From Clostridia bacterium (GTDB taxonomy: Bacteria > Bacillota > Clostridia > Oscillospirales > CAG-272), in NCBI GenBank assembly GCA_017461765.1, contig JAFTXO010000028.1:1-62058 (forward strand): DNA of 62,058 nucleotides. The letters are read 5' to 3'. Shown piece after piece: positions 33,247 to 41,556 of the stretch. Position 1 is the stretch's first letter, and each line of letters begins with the position of its first letter. Both the position numbers and the translations under genes were made by a program. The notes below the pieces were generated by a model. That model saw only the letters and a list, made by a program, of their open reading frames with translations, searched no databases and had not been told where the DNA came from.

Positions 33247-33843
33247 ATGTTTACATTTGTTTTCAATAGTCTGTTGCTTGGAATAGGTCTTGCTATGGAT
33301 GCGTTTTCTGTGTCGCTTGCAAACGGACTCAGCGATAACAGAATGAAAATAAGAAAAATGTGCCTTGTGGCGGGCGTTTTTGCGTTCTTTCAGGCACTTA
33401 TGCCGCTCATCGGTTGGGTGTGCGTACATAGTCTTTCGACCCAGTTTACCGCTATTCAGAAATTTATTCCGCTTTGCGCGCTGGTTTTACTTGTGTTTAT
33501 AGGCTCTAAGATGCTTATTGACGCGATAAAGGAGATGAGAGCTGCAAAGGCGGGTGAGTGCGAATGCTGCGAGGGCAAGCCGCTTACGTTTGCGTCGCTT
33601 ATAATTCAGGGAATTGCCACCTCGATAGACGCGCTTTCCGTCGGATTTACGATAGCGGAATACGATGCGATTCACGCGTTTTTCGCGGCAATGATAATCG
33701 CAGTCGTTACATTTATTATATGTATGGCAGGCATCGAGCTTGGTAAGCGCTTCGGCACGAAGCTCTCCTGCAAGGCGTCAATCCTTGGCGGATGTATCCT
33801 TATTTTTATAGGAATAGAAATATTCGTATCAAGCCTTTTTTAA
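33247..33843 (+). CDS. mntP: Manganese efflux pump MntP
   Basis: A 198-residue membrane protein that exports Mn2+. The two halves each have the family motif: GLAMDAFSVSLANG near residue 15 and GIATSIDALSVGFT near residue 122, with the conserved Asp residues in membrane helices. Six helices are seen. The binding site (GGTAAGG) is inside the dispersed repeat. No Mn riboswitch lies directly upstream, while one is predicted for oadB at 21118. Confidence 0.92.
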   Translation: MFTFVFNSLLLGIGLAMDAFSVSLANGLSDNRMKIRKMCLVAGVFAFFQALMPLIGWVCVHSLSTQFTAIQKFIPLCALVLLVFIGSKMLIDAIKEMRAAKAGECECCEGKPLTFASLIIQGIATSIDALSVGFTIAEYDAIHAFFAAMIIAVVTFIICMAGIELGKRFGTKLSCKASILGGCILIFIGIEIFVSSLF

Positions 33844-33972
33844 AAAATAATGAGCTGTTGTATGGGGTGATATCCTTAGCGGAGAATTTACAATTTACCA
33901 AAAGTGCAAGCATCGCATTTGACCGGTCAAACGCAAATATGGGCTAAGCCCAAACCCTTATAACGACAGAAA

Positions 33973-34015
33973 GAGCAAACACGCAAGACGAAAAATCTTG
34001 TATGTCTGCTCTTTT
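33973..34015 (-). terminator. Terminator after hairpin array 2
   Basis: On the minus strand a hairpin with arms around GAGCAGACATACAAGA and TCTTGCGTGTTTGCTC is followed by TTTCTG. It also has T-rich DNA on the plus strand and may serve mntP as well. The ending GCTCTTTCTGT is shared with the terminator after array 1 (1044-1087). Confidence 0.65.
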
Positions 34016-34016
34016 T

Positions 34017-34267
34017 TCTGTTAGTGATGTTTTTGCTGACGCAAAAATGATGTTATGCTACGCATAATGATGTTGCTTGCAAATGCTCGCAGTGATGTGA
34101 TGTTTGCCCACTGTGCCGAAGGCACAACATCATTCACGCAGTGAACATCACTGCCGAAGGCAACATCACTTGCCCCGTACCTCGGGGTCCTCGAAAATCC
34201 TAAAGGATTTTTGGGGTGAGAGAGGCAAACATCATTTAGCGTGAATGCTCCGTTAAGAGCATCACGC
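34017..34267 (-). repeat. Hairpin array 2 (spacer word TGATGTT), transcribed from its own promoter
   Basis: Palindromes such as TTTTGCTGACGCAAAA, ATGCTACGCAT and GTGCCGAAGGCAC are separated by TGATGTT on the left and AACATCA on the right. The array ends at 34239-34267 with the cap palindrome GCGTG-ATGCTCCGTTAAGAGCAT-CACGC. A promoter at 34314-34342 (minus strand) and a terminator at 33973-34015 frame it, so it would be made as a non-coding RNA of about 330 nt. A 10-codon frame (MKNENKRSCC) lies between promoter and cap. Confidence 0.75.
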
Positions 34268-34313
34268 TATTAGCAACAGCTCCTTTTGTTTTCATTCTTC
34301 ATCGTCGGTATTT

Positions 34314-34342
34314 ATTATACCATACTTTCGTCAACAAATCAA
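34314..34342 (-). promoter_or_regulatory. Sigma-A promoter of hairpin array 2
   Basis: On the minus strand TTGATT (34337-34342) and perfect TATAAT (34314-34319), 17-base spacer. Confidence 0.7.
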
Positions 34343-34387
34343 GGCGAAGCCTTGTATATTATCCGCAACTTGTTGCGTAAGCTTTTT

Positions 34388-34566
34388 AGTGAAATATTCG
34401 GCTTTGCCGAATGTGAAATAATGTACTGTCGCACATTGTGAAATATTGCTCCCGTGGGTCGCAATGTGAAATGAAATTTGCCCACGTTCGCGTAAGCGAA
34501 CATTTCACATTTGCGGAGCAAATATTTCACAGCGAAGCTATTTCACTTGCCCGCAGGGCAAATTTC
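34388..34566. repeat. Hairpin array 3 (spacer word GTGAAAT), folded about a centre
   Basis: Four copies of GTGAAAT alternate with palindromes (ATTCGGCTTTGCCGAAT, ATTGCTCCCGTGGGTCGCAAT). After a central palindrome GTTCGCGTAAGCGAAC come three copies of the complement ATTTCAC, again alternating with palindromes (ATTTGCGGAGCAAAT, AGCGAAGCT). The halves can pair through the spacers. No cap element was found. Confidence 0.8.
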
Positions 34567-34570
34567 GTTG

Positions 34571-34613
34571 AAAAAAGCACACATTGTCTTGGTAGACAAA
34601 TGTGTGCTTTTTT
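34571..34613 (-). terminator. Terminator of the tRNA-Thr/tRNA-Tyr transcript
   Basis: On the minus strand AGCACACATTTGTC pairs with GACAATGTGTGCT and is followed by a T-run, directly after tRNA-Tyr. Confidence 0.85.
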
Positions 34614-34614
34614 C

Positions 34615-34699
34615 TGGTGGGGGAAGCTGGATTCGGACCAGCGAAGTCGTTGACAACAGATTTACAGTCTGCCCCCTTTGGCCACTCGGGAATTCCCCC
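34615..34699 (-). tRNA. tRNA-Tyr (GTA)
   Basis: The minus strand folds as a class II tRNA: acceptor GGGGGAA with TTCCCCC, D arm, anticodon loop CTGTAAA with GTA, long variable arm, T arm GGTCCGAATCC, and an encoded CCA end at 34615-34617. Confidence 0.92.
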
Positions 34700-34718
34700 A
34701 TATAGATGTCGCAAGAAG

Positions 34719-34793
34719 TGGAGCTGGTGAACGGAGTCGAACCATCAACCTGCTGATTACAAATCAGCTGCTCTGCCATTGAGCCACACCAGC
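34719..34793 (-). tRNA. tRNA-Thr (TGT)
   Basis: Minus strand cloverleaf: acceptor GCTGGTG with CACCAGC, D arm GGCTCAATGGCAGAGC, anticodon stem CTGAT/ATCAG with loop TTTGTAA (TGT), T arm with GGTTCGACTCC, and encoded CCA. It is co-transcribed with tRNA-Tyr. Confidence 0.92.
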
Positions 34794-34799
34794 ATATAT

Positions 34800-35218
34800 T
34801 TCTTGCGACGCAACATATTCTAACATATATTTTTATGTTTGTCAATATGTTTTTTGAAAAATTTTAAAAGATTTTTCTTCCTTTTTAAAATATGAATTTT
34901 TATATCGTATTTGGTGATTTGGAATAATGTGCTCCGCCGAGCCTGCGGTCGGCGGTGAACCACCGCCGGTAAAAGCTCACTCTTGCGAGTGAATAAACAA
35001 ATTATATAAGCAAATGACCGATGTTAGCCTCCGGATGCTACCCGGTCGTGAGTGAGCAAATAAATTAAAATGCACTTCACCGAAGTAATGGGTCAAGCGT
35101 CTGACGCTTGCCTCCGGGTGCTAATCAGTCCGTTTTGTCCGTTTTTTTGTGATACAATTTAAGTGTCGCAAGGGAAAGGCTGTAGCGACAGCGGTCTTTC
35201 CAAAGGGTTTTTATTTTA
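34800..35218. other. Non-coding stretch upstream of the phage cassette
   Basis: No gene. The part from about 34930 holds palindromes (CCGCCGACC-type and GCTCACTCTTGCGAGTGA) and the inverted second copy of the 36-nt repeat. I see no clear promoter or attachment site for the phage cassette here. Confidence 0.5.
35077..35112. repeat. Dispersed 36-nt repeat, copy 2
   Basis: Exact reverse complement of 3085-3120. Confidence 0.8.
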
Positions 35219-35551
35219 ATGATCGAGCTAAAGGGGGGCGAGAGGATAGACGAAAGAACGGTAAAGAAATTAAAAAAGATACTTTTAAAGATAGCGAGCG
35301 CTGATGCCGGCGAGCTTCTTGAATGGTGTAAACGGGCTTCTGGCGAAAACGGCGAGAGCGTAAAAATGAGCAGCGAGCTTGCTCTTTGCGTTTCATCGAT
35401 AAAAATGAAATCGTCAAACGGTAATACCGAATACGAAATAAAGCTCGTCGATAAGCTTAAAGCAATCGAGCTTTTGTCAAAGCTTCTCGGATATCCCGCA
35501 CAAAGCGAGGAAGGGGGAGCGCTCACCATCAATTATGATTACCGAGAATAA
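35219..35551 (+). CDS. Phage terminase small subunit-like protein
   Basis: A 110-residue protein directly before the large terminase and overlapping it by 17 bases. The length, charged helical N-terminus (VKKLKKILLKIASADAGELLEW) and C-terminal KLKAIELLSKLLGYPAQSEEG segment fit a small terminase subunit, which recognises DNA for packaging. The ribosome binding site is weak (AAAGGG about 13 bases upstream), and no promoter is evident. Confidence 0.6.
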   Translation: MIELKGGERIDERTVKKLKKILLKIASADAGELLEWCKRASGENGESVKMSSELALCVSSIKMKSSNGNTEYEIKLVDKLKAIELLSKLLGYPAQSEEGGALTINYDYRE

Positions 35552-36812
35552 TATCAGCGTTCCGATGAACGAGACCTTTCGAAGATCGAATACCGTAAGA
35601 GCAAGATACAGAGTGGAATGCGGCTCTGCGGGAAGCGGAAAAAGCGTAAACGTGGCACGTGACTTTATAATGAAGCTTTCGGACAAAGCATATTTCGGGG
35701 CGAATCTGCTTTGCGTAAGAAAAACGGAAAGCTCGCATTTTGATAGCACCTACGCCGAGCTTACAAGAGCGATAAGGGATATTTTCGGTGACAGATGGGA
35801 GAGATATTGGGAGCTTTCGCGCTCGCCGCTTCGAATGAAGTGCCTCGTCACGGGAAACACGATAATCTTCAGAGGAACGAAGGACGAGGCTCAAAGAGAA
35901 AAGCTAAAATCGATACAAAGCCCGAACGGCAAGATCGTGTGGGTGTGGATCGAGGAAGCAACGGAGCTTGATGCGACCGATCTTGATATCATAGACGACC
36001 GACTTCGCGGTTCACTTGAGGATATAAATCCGAACCTTTATTATCAGATAACACTCACCTTTAACCCCGTCAGCGCAAATCACTGGCTTAAGAAGCGGTT
36101 TTTCGATAAGGATGATCCGTCGGCTTATACTCACCGCTCGAATTATCTTCAAAACGCGTTCATTGATGAGGAATATCACAAAAGAATGATGCGATGAAAG
36201 GAGAACGACCCTGAGGGATACAGGATCTACGGCCTTGGCGAGTGGGGTGAGAGCGAAGGCTTGATCCTTCCGAAATATGAGGTAAGGGAGCTTGAGAGGA
36301 GCTTTGATTATTACGATAGCGTAGCGATCGGACAGGATTTCGGGTATAATCACGCGAATTGTATTTTAACTGTCGGCTTTCACGACGGCGACGTTTTCGT
36401 GCTGAGCGAGCTTTATACGAAAAATCGCGATACCTCGGAGATAATCGAGCTTGCAAGAAAAGCGGGGATCTCACAAAGCGCGGTAATGTGGTGCGACAGC
36501 GCCGAGCCTGACAGAATAAAGACCTGGAAAAAGGCAGGATATTTTGCACAGGCGGTAAAAAAGGAGCCCGGAAGCGTGGGAGCGCAGATCGACTATCTTA
36601 AGAGCCACAGGCTGATAATCGATCCCTCGTGTGAAAATCTGATACGGGAAATAGGTATGTGGAAGTGGGAAAGAGACACGCTCAGCGGAGAGTATACCGA
36701 TATTCCCGTAAGCTTGGACGATGATGCGATAGCCGCGCTTCGCTATTCGATCGAGGGCATAAGAAAGGACAGACGTCTCCGCACAATATCAAAGAGAACA
36801 CTCGGCATATGA
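35535..36812 (+). pseudogene. Phage terminase large subunit interrupted by an in-frame TGA
   Basis: The full frame is 426 codons, normal for PBSX-type large terminases. The ATPase half has CGSAGSGKSVNVARDF (Walker A) and IVWVWIEEATE (Walker B). A TGA at 36195-36197 stops translation after RMMR. The same frame then continues without shift (KENDPEGYRIYGLGEWGE) into the nuclease half, with GQDFGYNHANC, WCDSAEPDRI and DDDAIAALRY as metal-binding positions. TGA is used as a normal stop by the neighbouring genes and by this gene itself, so recoding is unlikely. A CGA to TGA change would explain it. A restart at TTG 36261 could give a separate nuclease fragment. Confidence 0.85.
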
Positions 36813-36830
36813 CGGGTGAGAAAGGAAAAA

Positions 36831-38078
36831 ATGACACAGGAACAAATCAAGGAAACCATAGAAGCGTTCAACAGCGATACCTTGCCAAGACTCAATAAGC
36901 TAAAGAGCTATTACGCGGGAAATCACGATATACTGAGCGAGACGAAGGAAAGCGGTAAGCCGAACAATCAGCTTGTTAATAACTTCTGTAAGAACATTAC
37001 GGATACGACAGTCGGATATTTTATGGGAACACCCGTTTGCTATTCGTCCGACAACAAGCAATTTATCGAGGATATCAAGGCGATAAACGATTATAACGAC
37101 GAGCAATTCATAAACAGCCGTCTTTCAAAGGATCTTTCGGTATACGGAGTGGCGTGTGAGCTTGTTTATTACGACGAGGACAAAATGATAAGAATAGCTC
37201 CGTGCGACGTTCTTAATACAATTCCCGTATACTCTCAATCAATTGAGAGGGAGCTTAAGGCGGCAATAAGAATATACGAGCTTGAGGATAACGAGGATGA
37301 GGACTTAGTCGGTCTTGAGATCTATGACGAGAGCTATGTAAGCTACTATTCGTATAACACATCAAGCGGTGAGAGTGTTATGCTAAGGAGCGTGCCGCAT
37401 TATTTCGGACTCGTGCCGATCAACTTCTATTACAACAACTCCGATAAGACCGGAGATTTTGAATCGGTAATAACTCTTGTCGACGCTTATAACAAGCTCC
37501 AAAGCGAGAGCGTCAACGATTTCGAGCTTTTTGCGGATTCGTATCTTGCGATCACGGGAATGAGCGCGACGGAGAGCGAGGATATTGCAAAGCTCCGCGA
37601 GAACAGAGTTCTTCTTATCGACGAGGGTGGAGATGCAAAATGGCTCACAAAGAGCGTGAACGATGCGTATATTGAGAATTTAAAGAGCAGGATATCAGCG
37701 GATATCTATCGCTTTTCGGGCTCGGTTGATATGACGGATGATGCGATCGGCGAAAGCGCGTCGGGAGTGGCGATAAAGTACCGACTTTTGAACTTCGAGA
37801 ACAGAGTTTCGGTAACGGAAAGATACTTTAAAAAAGCACTCCTTCGCAGATACGAGATGATATGCAATATGTTAAATACACTCGGCTCTGCGTACAGCGC
37901 GACGGAGATAAAGATCGCATTTACAAGAAATCTTCCCGAAAATCCCGTAGACAGTGCCGACTATGCACAAAAAATGTCGGGGGTAGTGTCGCGCAAGACG
38001 CTTCTTGAAAGAATTCCGTTTATCGAGGACGTTGACGGAGAGATCTTGAGGATCAAGGAAGAAAATTCAGAGAATTAG
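36831..38078 (+). CDS. Phage portal protein (SPP1/Gp6-like)
   Basis: A 415-residue portal that would form the DNA channel at one capsid vertex. The start is the ATG at 36831 behind AAAGG. Features of the Phage_prot_Gp6 family are LKSYYAGNHDI, PNNQLVNNFCKNITDTTVGYFMGTPV near the N-terminus, and the C-terminal ISADIYRFSGSVDMTDDAIGESASGVAIKYRLLNFENR. The frame is intact. Confidence 0.9.
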   Translation: MTQEQIKETIEAFNSDTLPRLNKLKSYYAGNHDILSETKESGKPNNQLVNNFCKNITDTTVGYFMGTPVCYSSDNKQFIEDIKAINDYNDEQFINSRLSKDLSVYGVACELVYYDEDKMIRIAPCDVLNTIPVYSQSIERELKAAIRIYELEDNEDEDLVGLEIYDESYVSYYSYNTSSGESVMLRSVPHYFGLVPINFYYNNSDKTGDFESVITLVDAYNKLQSESVNDFELFADSYLAITGMSATESEDIAKLRENRVLLIDEGGDAKWLTKSVNDAYIENLKSRISADIYRFSGSVDMTDDAIGESASGVAIKYRLLNFENRVSVTERYFKKALLRRYEMICNMLNTLGSAYSATEIKIAFTRNLPENPVDSADYAQKMSGVVSRKTLLERIPFIEDVDGEILRIKEENSEN

Positions 38079-38086
38079 GAGGATAT

Positions 38087-38647
38087 ATGGAGGAAGAAGT
38101 TTTAAACGAGGAACAAAATGAGGCTTTGGACACAAAAAGTGTCGAGGAAACGGGCGAGGAGCTTGAAAAAATCGAAGAAAATGCTTCCGATGCGCCGACG
38201 CTTCAAAATGAGATAGCCACGGCGCAATCCCCCGAAAAAACGACACTCCCCGAGGAAAACGGGGGAAAAGAGGACAAGATAAGCGCGCTTGACGAGGAGA
38301 TAAAAAGCTTAAAGGCGCAGCTTGAGCTTGAAAGGCAGAAAAGGGTCGAGGGAGAGAACAGGCTTTTCTGTATAGAGGCTCTTGAAAAGAGGGGGCTTCC
38401 CCGTTCGTTATCAGAGTTCCTTACCGGTCAAAGCAATGAGGAAACGGAGAAAAGAGTGGACAGAGTGTCGGAAATTATCAAAAGCTCGGTAAACGACGAG
38501 GTATCAAAAAGGCTTTCGTCGTTGCCGCAACCGCAAAAGAGCAGAGGAACGATGACAAAAAGCTCATTTAAAAACCTCTCGCTTGAGGAAATGCAGAGCT
38601 TATATAAAACAGACAAGACCCTTTATATGACTCTTGCGAAAAAATAA
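38087..38647 (+). CDS. Phage scaffold-like protein (DUF4355-like)
   Basis: A 186-residue acidic protein with a coiled coil near residues 65-90 (ALDEEIKSLKAQLELERQKR) and a C-terminal basic patch. The position between portal and capsid and the composition fit a scaffolding protein that guides capsid assembly. It starts behind AGGAGG. Confidence 0.75.
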   Translation: MEEEVLNEEQNEALDTKSVEETGEELEKIEENASDAPTLQNEIATAQSPEKTTLPEENGGKEDKISALDEEIKSLKAQLELERQKRVEGENRLFCIEALEKRGLPRSLSEFLTGQSNEETEKRVDRVSEIIKSSVNDEVSKRLSSLPQPQKSRGTMTKSSFKNLSLEEMQSLYKTDKTLYMTLAKK

Positions 38648-38667
38648 AAAATTGAAAGGAAAAAACT

Positions 38668-39735
38668 ATGCATACAATTTACGAAAATCAAATACTTGAA
38701 AACAAAATGACAGAGCTTATCGATACAAAGCTCAACACAAGAGCGCTTATGACGCTCGACACATCACTTGCCGAGGGCGCAGGTCTTCGTAAGGTGATAA
38801 ACCGCTACACATACAAGGGCTCGGTTGAAAATCTCGCAAAGGGGGCAAAAAACTCCGTAAAAGGAACTGTTTCCTTTGTGCCAGAATATTATGATGTTAA
38901 GAGATATCAGCAGACCTTCGAATATAACGATATGGACGCTATGAGCGATCCTTATATCGTTGAGGTAGCCATGAAGGGCGCTACAAACGAGATCACAAAC
39001 CAGATAAACAAAGAGTATTTTAACGAGATCTCAAAGATCTCAAGAAAGAGTTACTTTGACGGTGACAGCGTGACATACGCAGACATCGTTGACGCTCTTT
39101 CTCTCATTGACGTTGAGGTTGATACACAGCTCTTTATCATCATGGGCAGTGAGATGAGAAAGCAGATAAGAAAGGATCCCGATTTCATCGCGTCAAAGCA
39201 GGGTGAGATCCTTTATACAGGTCAATTCGGAACTCTTTGCGGAATTCCCGTTCTCTTCTCAAAGCTTGTTTCCGGCGCAAAGGCGTACATCACAAACCAG
39301 GAAGCGGTTCGCTTCTTCGTAAAGAAGGAAGCTACCGTTGAGCAGGCAAGAGATATCGAAACCAAGGATAACACTGTAGTTTATGAGCGTCACGGACTTA
39401 TCGCGCTCGTTGACGACACAACATCATTGCAGATCGGTAAAAATCCCAAGGAGCTTACGGTTTCTGTTACTGAAAACGTGGACACAAGCGGAGAGGTATA
39501 TATGGCAAAGGCAGTTGCAACAAAGACGGACAGCGCAAACTCGATCTATTATTCCTACAGCTTGATATCAAAGCCATTTGCCGGTGAAGTACTCAATTTA
39601 TCGGAATGCTCGACTTTGCTTCCCGACGGTTCAATTGCTCAGTTCCAAAAGGGTGAAAAGGTATCGTTCTTTGAGGTGGATTCATCCAATAATATCGTAG
39701 CTTATTTCGAGTACACCTTCCAAACAAGCTATTGA
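38668..39735 (+). CDS. Phage major capsid protein
   Basis: A 355-residue protein. Residues 1 to about 265 have the look of an HK97-fold capsid protein of the Gram-positive phage type (LDTSLAEGAGLRKVINRYTY, then KRYQQTFEYNDMDAMSDPYIVEVAMKGATNEI, then GTLCGIPVLFSKLV). The last 90 residues after QIGKNPKELTVSV form an extra beta-rich domain, perhaps displayed on the capsid surface. The frame is intact. Confidence 0.88.
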   Translation: MHTIYENQILENKMTELIDTKLNTRALMTLDTSLAEGAGLRKVINRYTYKGSVENLAKGAKNSVKGTVSFVPEYYDVKRYQQTFEYNDMDAMSDPYIVEVAMKGATNEITNQINKEYFNEISKISRKSYFDGDSVTYADIVDALSLIDVEVDTQLFIIMGSEMRKQIRKDPDFIASKQGEILYTGQFGTLCGIPVLFSKLVSGAKAYITNQEAVRFFVKKEATVEQARDIETKDNTVVYERHGLIALVDDTTSLQIGKNPKELTVSVTENVDTSGEVYMAKAVATKTDSANSIYYSYSLISKPFAGEVLNLSECSTLLPDGSIAQFQKGEKVSFFEVDSSNNIVAYFEYTFQTSY

Positions 39736-39750
39736 TAAGGAGTGACGGGT

Positions 39751-40095
39751 ATGGAATTCAAATCGGATAAAACGCAGGACGAAATACTTGATACGGTAGC
39801 AAAGCTCCTTTCGATTTCCGATAACGCGGCTGAAAAAGAGGTCGTTTCGAATATCATTCCAAATGCGTTTCTCTATGCTTGCGAATATTGCGGCATAGAG
39901 AGCGCGCCCTCACATCTTCTTATTCAAATGACACTTGAGGATTATTCGAAGGTAAGCTCCGCAGGACTTGCTAAGCGCTCGCTCTCGTCGCTTTCCGAGG
40001 AATATCTTGACGGCTATTCCTCAAAGGTGATGTCCGTTCTTGATAAGCTAAGGAGCGAGGCTTTAAAAAAGGATAAAAGACTTATTTGTCTGTAA
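39751..40095 (+). CDS. Phage head-tail connector-like protein
   Basis: A 114-residue helical protein right after the capsid gene. The start is the ATG at 39751 behind AAGGAG. The pattern of a four-helix protein (DEILDTVAKLLSI, YACEYCGIESAPSHLLIQMTLEDYSK) fits a Gp6/Gp15-type connector that closes the portal ring. The call rests on position and shape more than on a specific motif. Confidence 0.65.
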   Translation: MEFKSDKTQDEILDTVAKLLSISDNAAEKEVVSNIIPNAFLYACEYCGIESAPSHLLIQMTLEDYSKVSSAGLAKRSLSSLSEEYLDGYSSKVMSVLDKLRSEALKKDKRLICL

Positions 40096-40104
40096 GGAGG
40101 TACT

Positions 40105-40443
40105 ATGCTTAAAACTATGAAAAAGCCATATAGCGTATACAGGCTCGAGCGTGTTTCGGGCGTCAGTATAGCAAAATTCCTTGCTACTGTGAATATCTGT
40201 ATCGCCATGACCTCTGACAGACGTGATATCGATAACGACGCAAAATGCGTTTTCCTTAAAAAAAGATACGCAGCGGCAGCCGATTCGACTATTATAAAGG
40301 ACGGAGATATAATAAAGGACGGCGAGAGCTTTATGCGGGTAATAAGCGCGGTAAGATACGGTAATGAAAGCTATTTGCACCTTGAGAGTGTCGATGTTTT
40401 CGCATCTTGCGCGTTTGATTTTGAGGAGGCGGAGAATGTTTGA
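40105..40443 (+). CDS. Phage head-closure-like protein
   Basis: A 112-residue protein behind AAGGAGG, placed where head-closure proteins are usually found. The second half looks like a small beta barrel (DGDIIKDGESFMRVISAVRYGNESYLHLESVDV). No direct family match is recalled. It overlaps the next gene by eight bases. Confidence 0.5.
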   Translation: MLKTMKKPYSVYRLERVSGVSIAKFLATVNICIAMTSDRRDIDNDAKCVFLKKRYAAAADSTIIKDGDIIKDGESFMRVISAVRYGNESYLHLESVDVFASCAFDFEEAENV

Positions 40444-40780
40444 TGCTATTTTGAATAAGATAAAGGACGCGGTTGACAAGAGCGTGCTTCACAAGCTTGA
40501 AAGGGCTGATGAGGAGTGTGTGATAGTCAATATTGAGCCTCAGAGCTATGACGGAACGGTTTGTGATTCGACTGTAAAGGTAGTGTGCATCTTCAAGACC
40601 TACGAGGGCGCGCTTGATTGCTTTGATAAGGTTTGCGAGGCGCTTTACGCATTACCTGAGGATGACGGAGAGGTAATCGACACTGTGCTTGAAAGCACTG
40701 TTATAAGATACGATACCGCCTCAGGCATGACAAGGGTGCTCGGAGATTTCTCCGTATTTACGACAGGAGAGGAGGAATGA
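40436..40780 (+). CDS. Phage minor structural protein (neck/tail-completion position)
   Basis: A 114-residue protein. The start ATG at 40436 lies behind GGAGGCGGAG and overlaps the previous gene. It has an amphipathic N-terminus (ILNKIKDAVDKSVLHKL) and a strand-rich rest. Position suggests a tail-terminator or completion protein; no motif proves it. Confidence 0.5.
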   Translation: MFDAILNKIKDAVDKSVLHKLERADEECVIVNIEPQSYDGTVCDSTVKVVCIFKTYEGALDCFDKVCEALYALPEDDGEVIDTVLESTVIRYDTASGMTRVLGDFSVFTTGEEE

Positions 40781-41556
40781 GCTTGAAGATAACTAACGGA
40801 AGTGAAACGCTTATATTCGGGGGCGATGTGAAAATTACATCGTTTTCGGAGAGTGGGTTTGAGGTGGATAACAACTTAAACGCCATTATTGAAGGCTTCG
40901 GATATAATAAGGAAAACGCCGCGGTGGGCGCAAAAAAGCTGATCCTTAAGGGCTATGTCGAAAAAAATATTGAGACGAACAAGCGCCTTTTAAACAGAAT
41001 TTGCGACCCCTGTGTGGGATTTTGCAAGCTTTATGACGGGGATTATCTGCTTGAATGCAGACTCCTTAAGGGGATTGAATACTCAGATAAAAAGCATGAA
41101 AAAATTAAGCTTTTGTCCTTCACAGCCGAGTTTGTCTGCCCTGAGCCTGTGTGGTACGACGCCGTAGAAAAGAGCGCGATTTTATATTCGTGTACAAGCT
41201 CAAGCTCACAGTCTCCTATGCAGATCACTAATACCGGGGACCGCGAGATCGGCTTCAAGCTTCAGATCGTTATGATTGCAAGCTCAAGCAAGATAGTGCT
41301 TTCTCGCGGAACGAAAAAGCTTACTCTTGAGGGTGAATTTGCAAGCGGCGGAACTCTTTTTATCGACACTCGGAAGGGTCAAAAGGGGATTACCTATCAA
41401 AAATCGAGTAGCTCATCAGCAACGGATGCCATGAATTTCGTCGTGCCGTCCTCGGACTTTTTTACACTCATCAGAGGAAAAAATTCGATAGGATATGATT
41501 TCAGCAGCGGCTCTGCTCATATGATCCTGACCTATAAGCAGGAGTATTTCAGATGA
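40777..41556 (+). CDS. Phage distal tail (Dit-like) protein
   Basis: A 259-residue protein resembling siphovirus tail/Dit proteins: the N-terminal half has the ring-forming barrel pattern (KLILKGYVEKNIETNKRLLNRICDP, then FTAEFVCPEPVWYD), and the C-terminal half is a beta-sandwich with a Ser-rich loop. Dit proteins join the tail tube to the baseplate, yet no tail tube gene is present here. The ATGA overlap links it to the preceding gene. Confidence 0.75.
   Translation: MSLKITNGSETLIFGGDVKITSFSESGFEVDNNLNAIIEGFGYNKENAAVGAKKLILKGYVEKNIETNKRLLNRICDPCVGFCKLYDGDYLLECRLLKGIEYSDKKHEKIKLLSFTAEFVCPEPVWYDAVEKSAILYSCTSSSSQSPMQITNTGDREIGFKLQIVMIASSSKIVLSRGTKKLTLEGEFASGGTLFIDTRKGQKGITYQKSSSSSATDAMNFVVPSSDFFTLIRGKNSIGYDFSSGSAHMILTYKQEYFR

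Noticed and set aside
33973..34566. CRISPR array
   Set aside because: The repeats are seven bases, the intervening parts are palindromes and not unique spacers, the orientation flips half-way, and no cas gene is present.
34600..35218. Phage attachment site at the tRNA genes
   Set aside because: I found no direct repeat of a tRNA end on the right side of the cassette (43042-43151), and no integrase is present.
36195..36197. TGA read as Trp or selenocysteine in the terminase
   Set aside because: TGA ends many genes in the cassette and the terminase itself, and I saw no obvious selenocysteine insertion hairpin directly after it.
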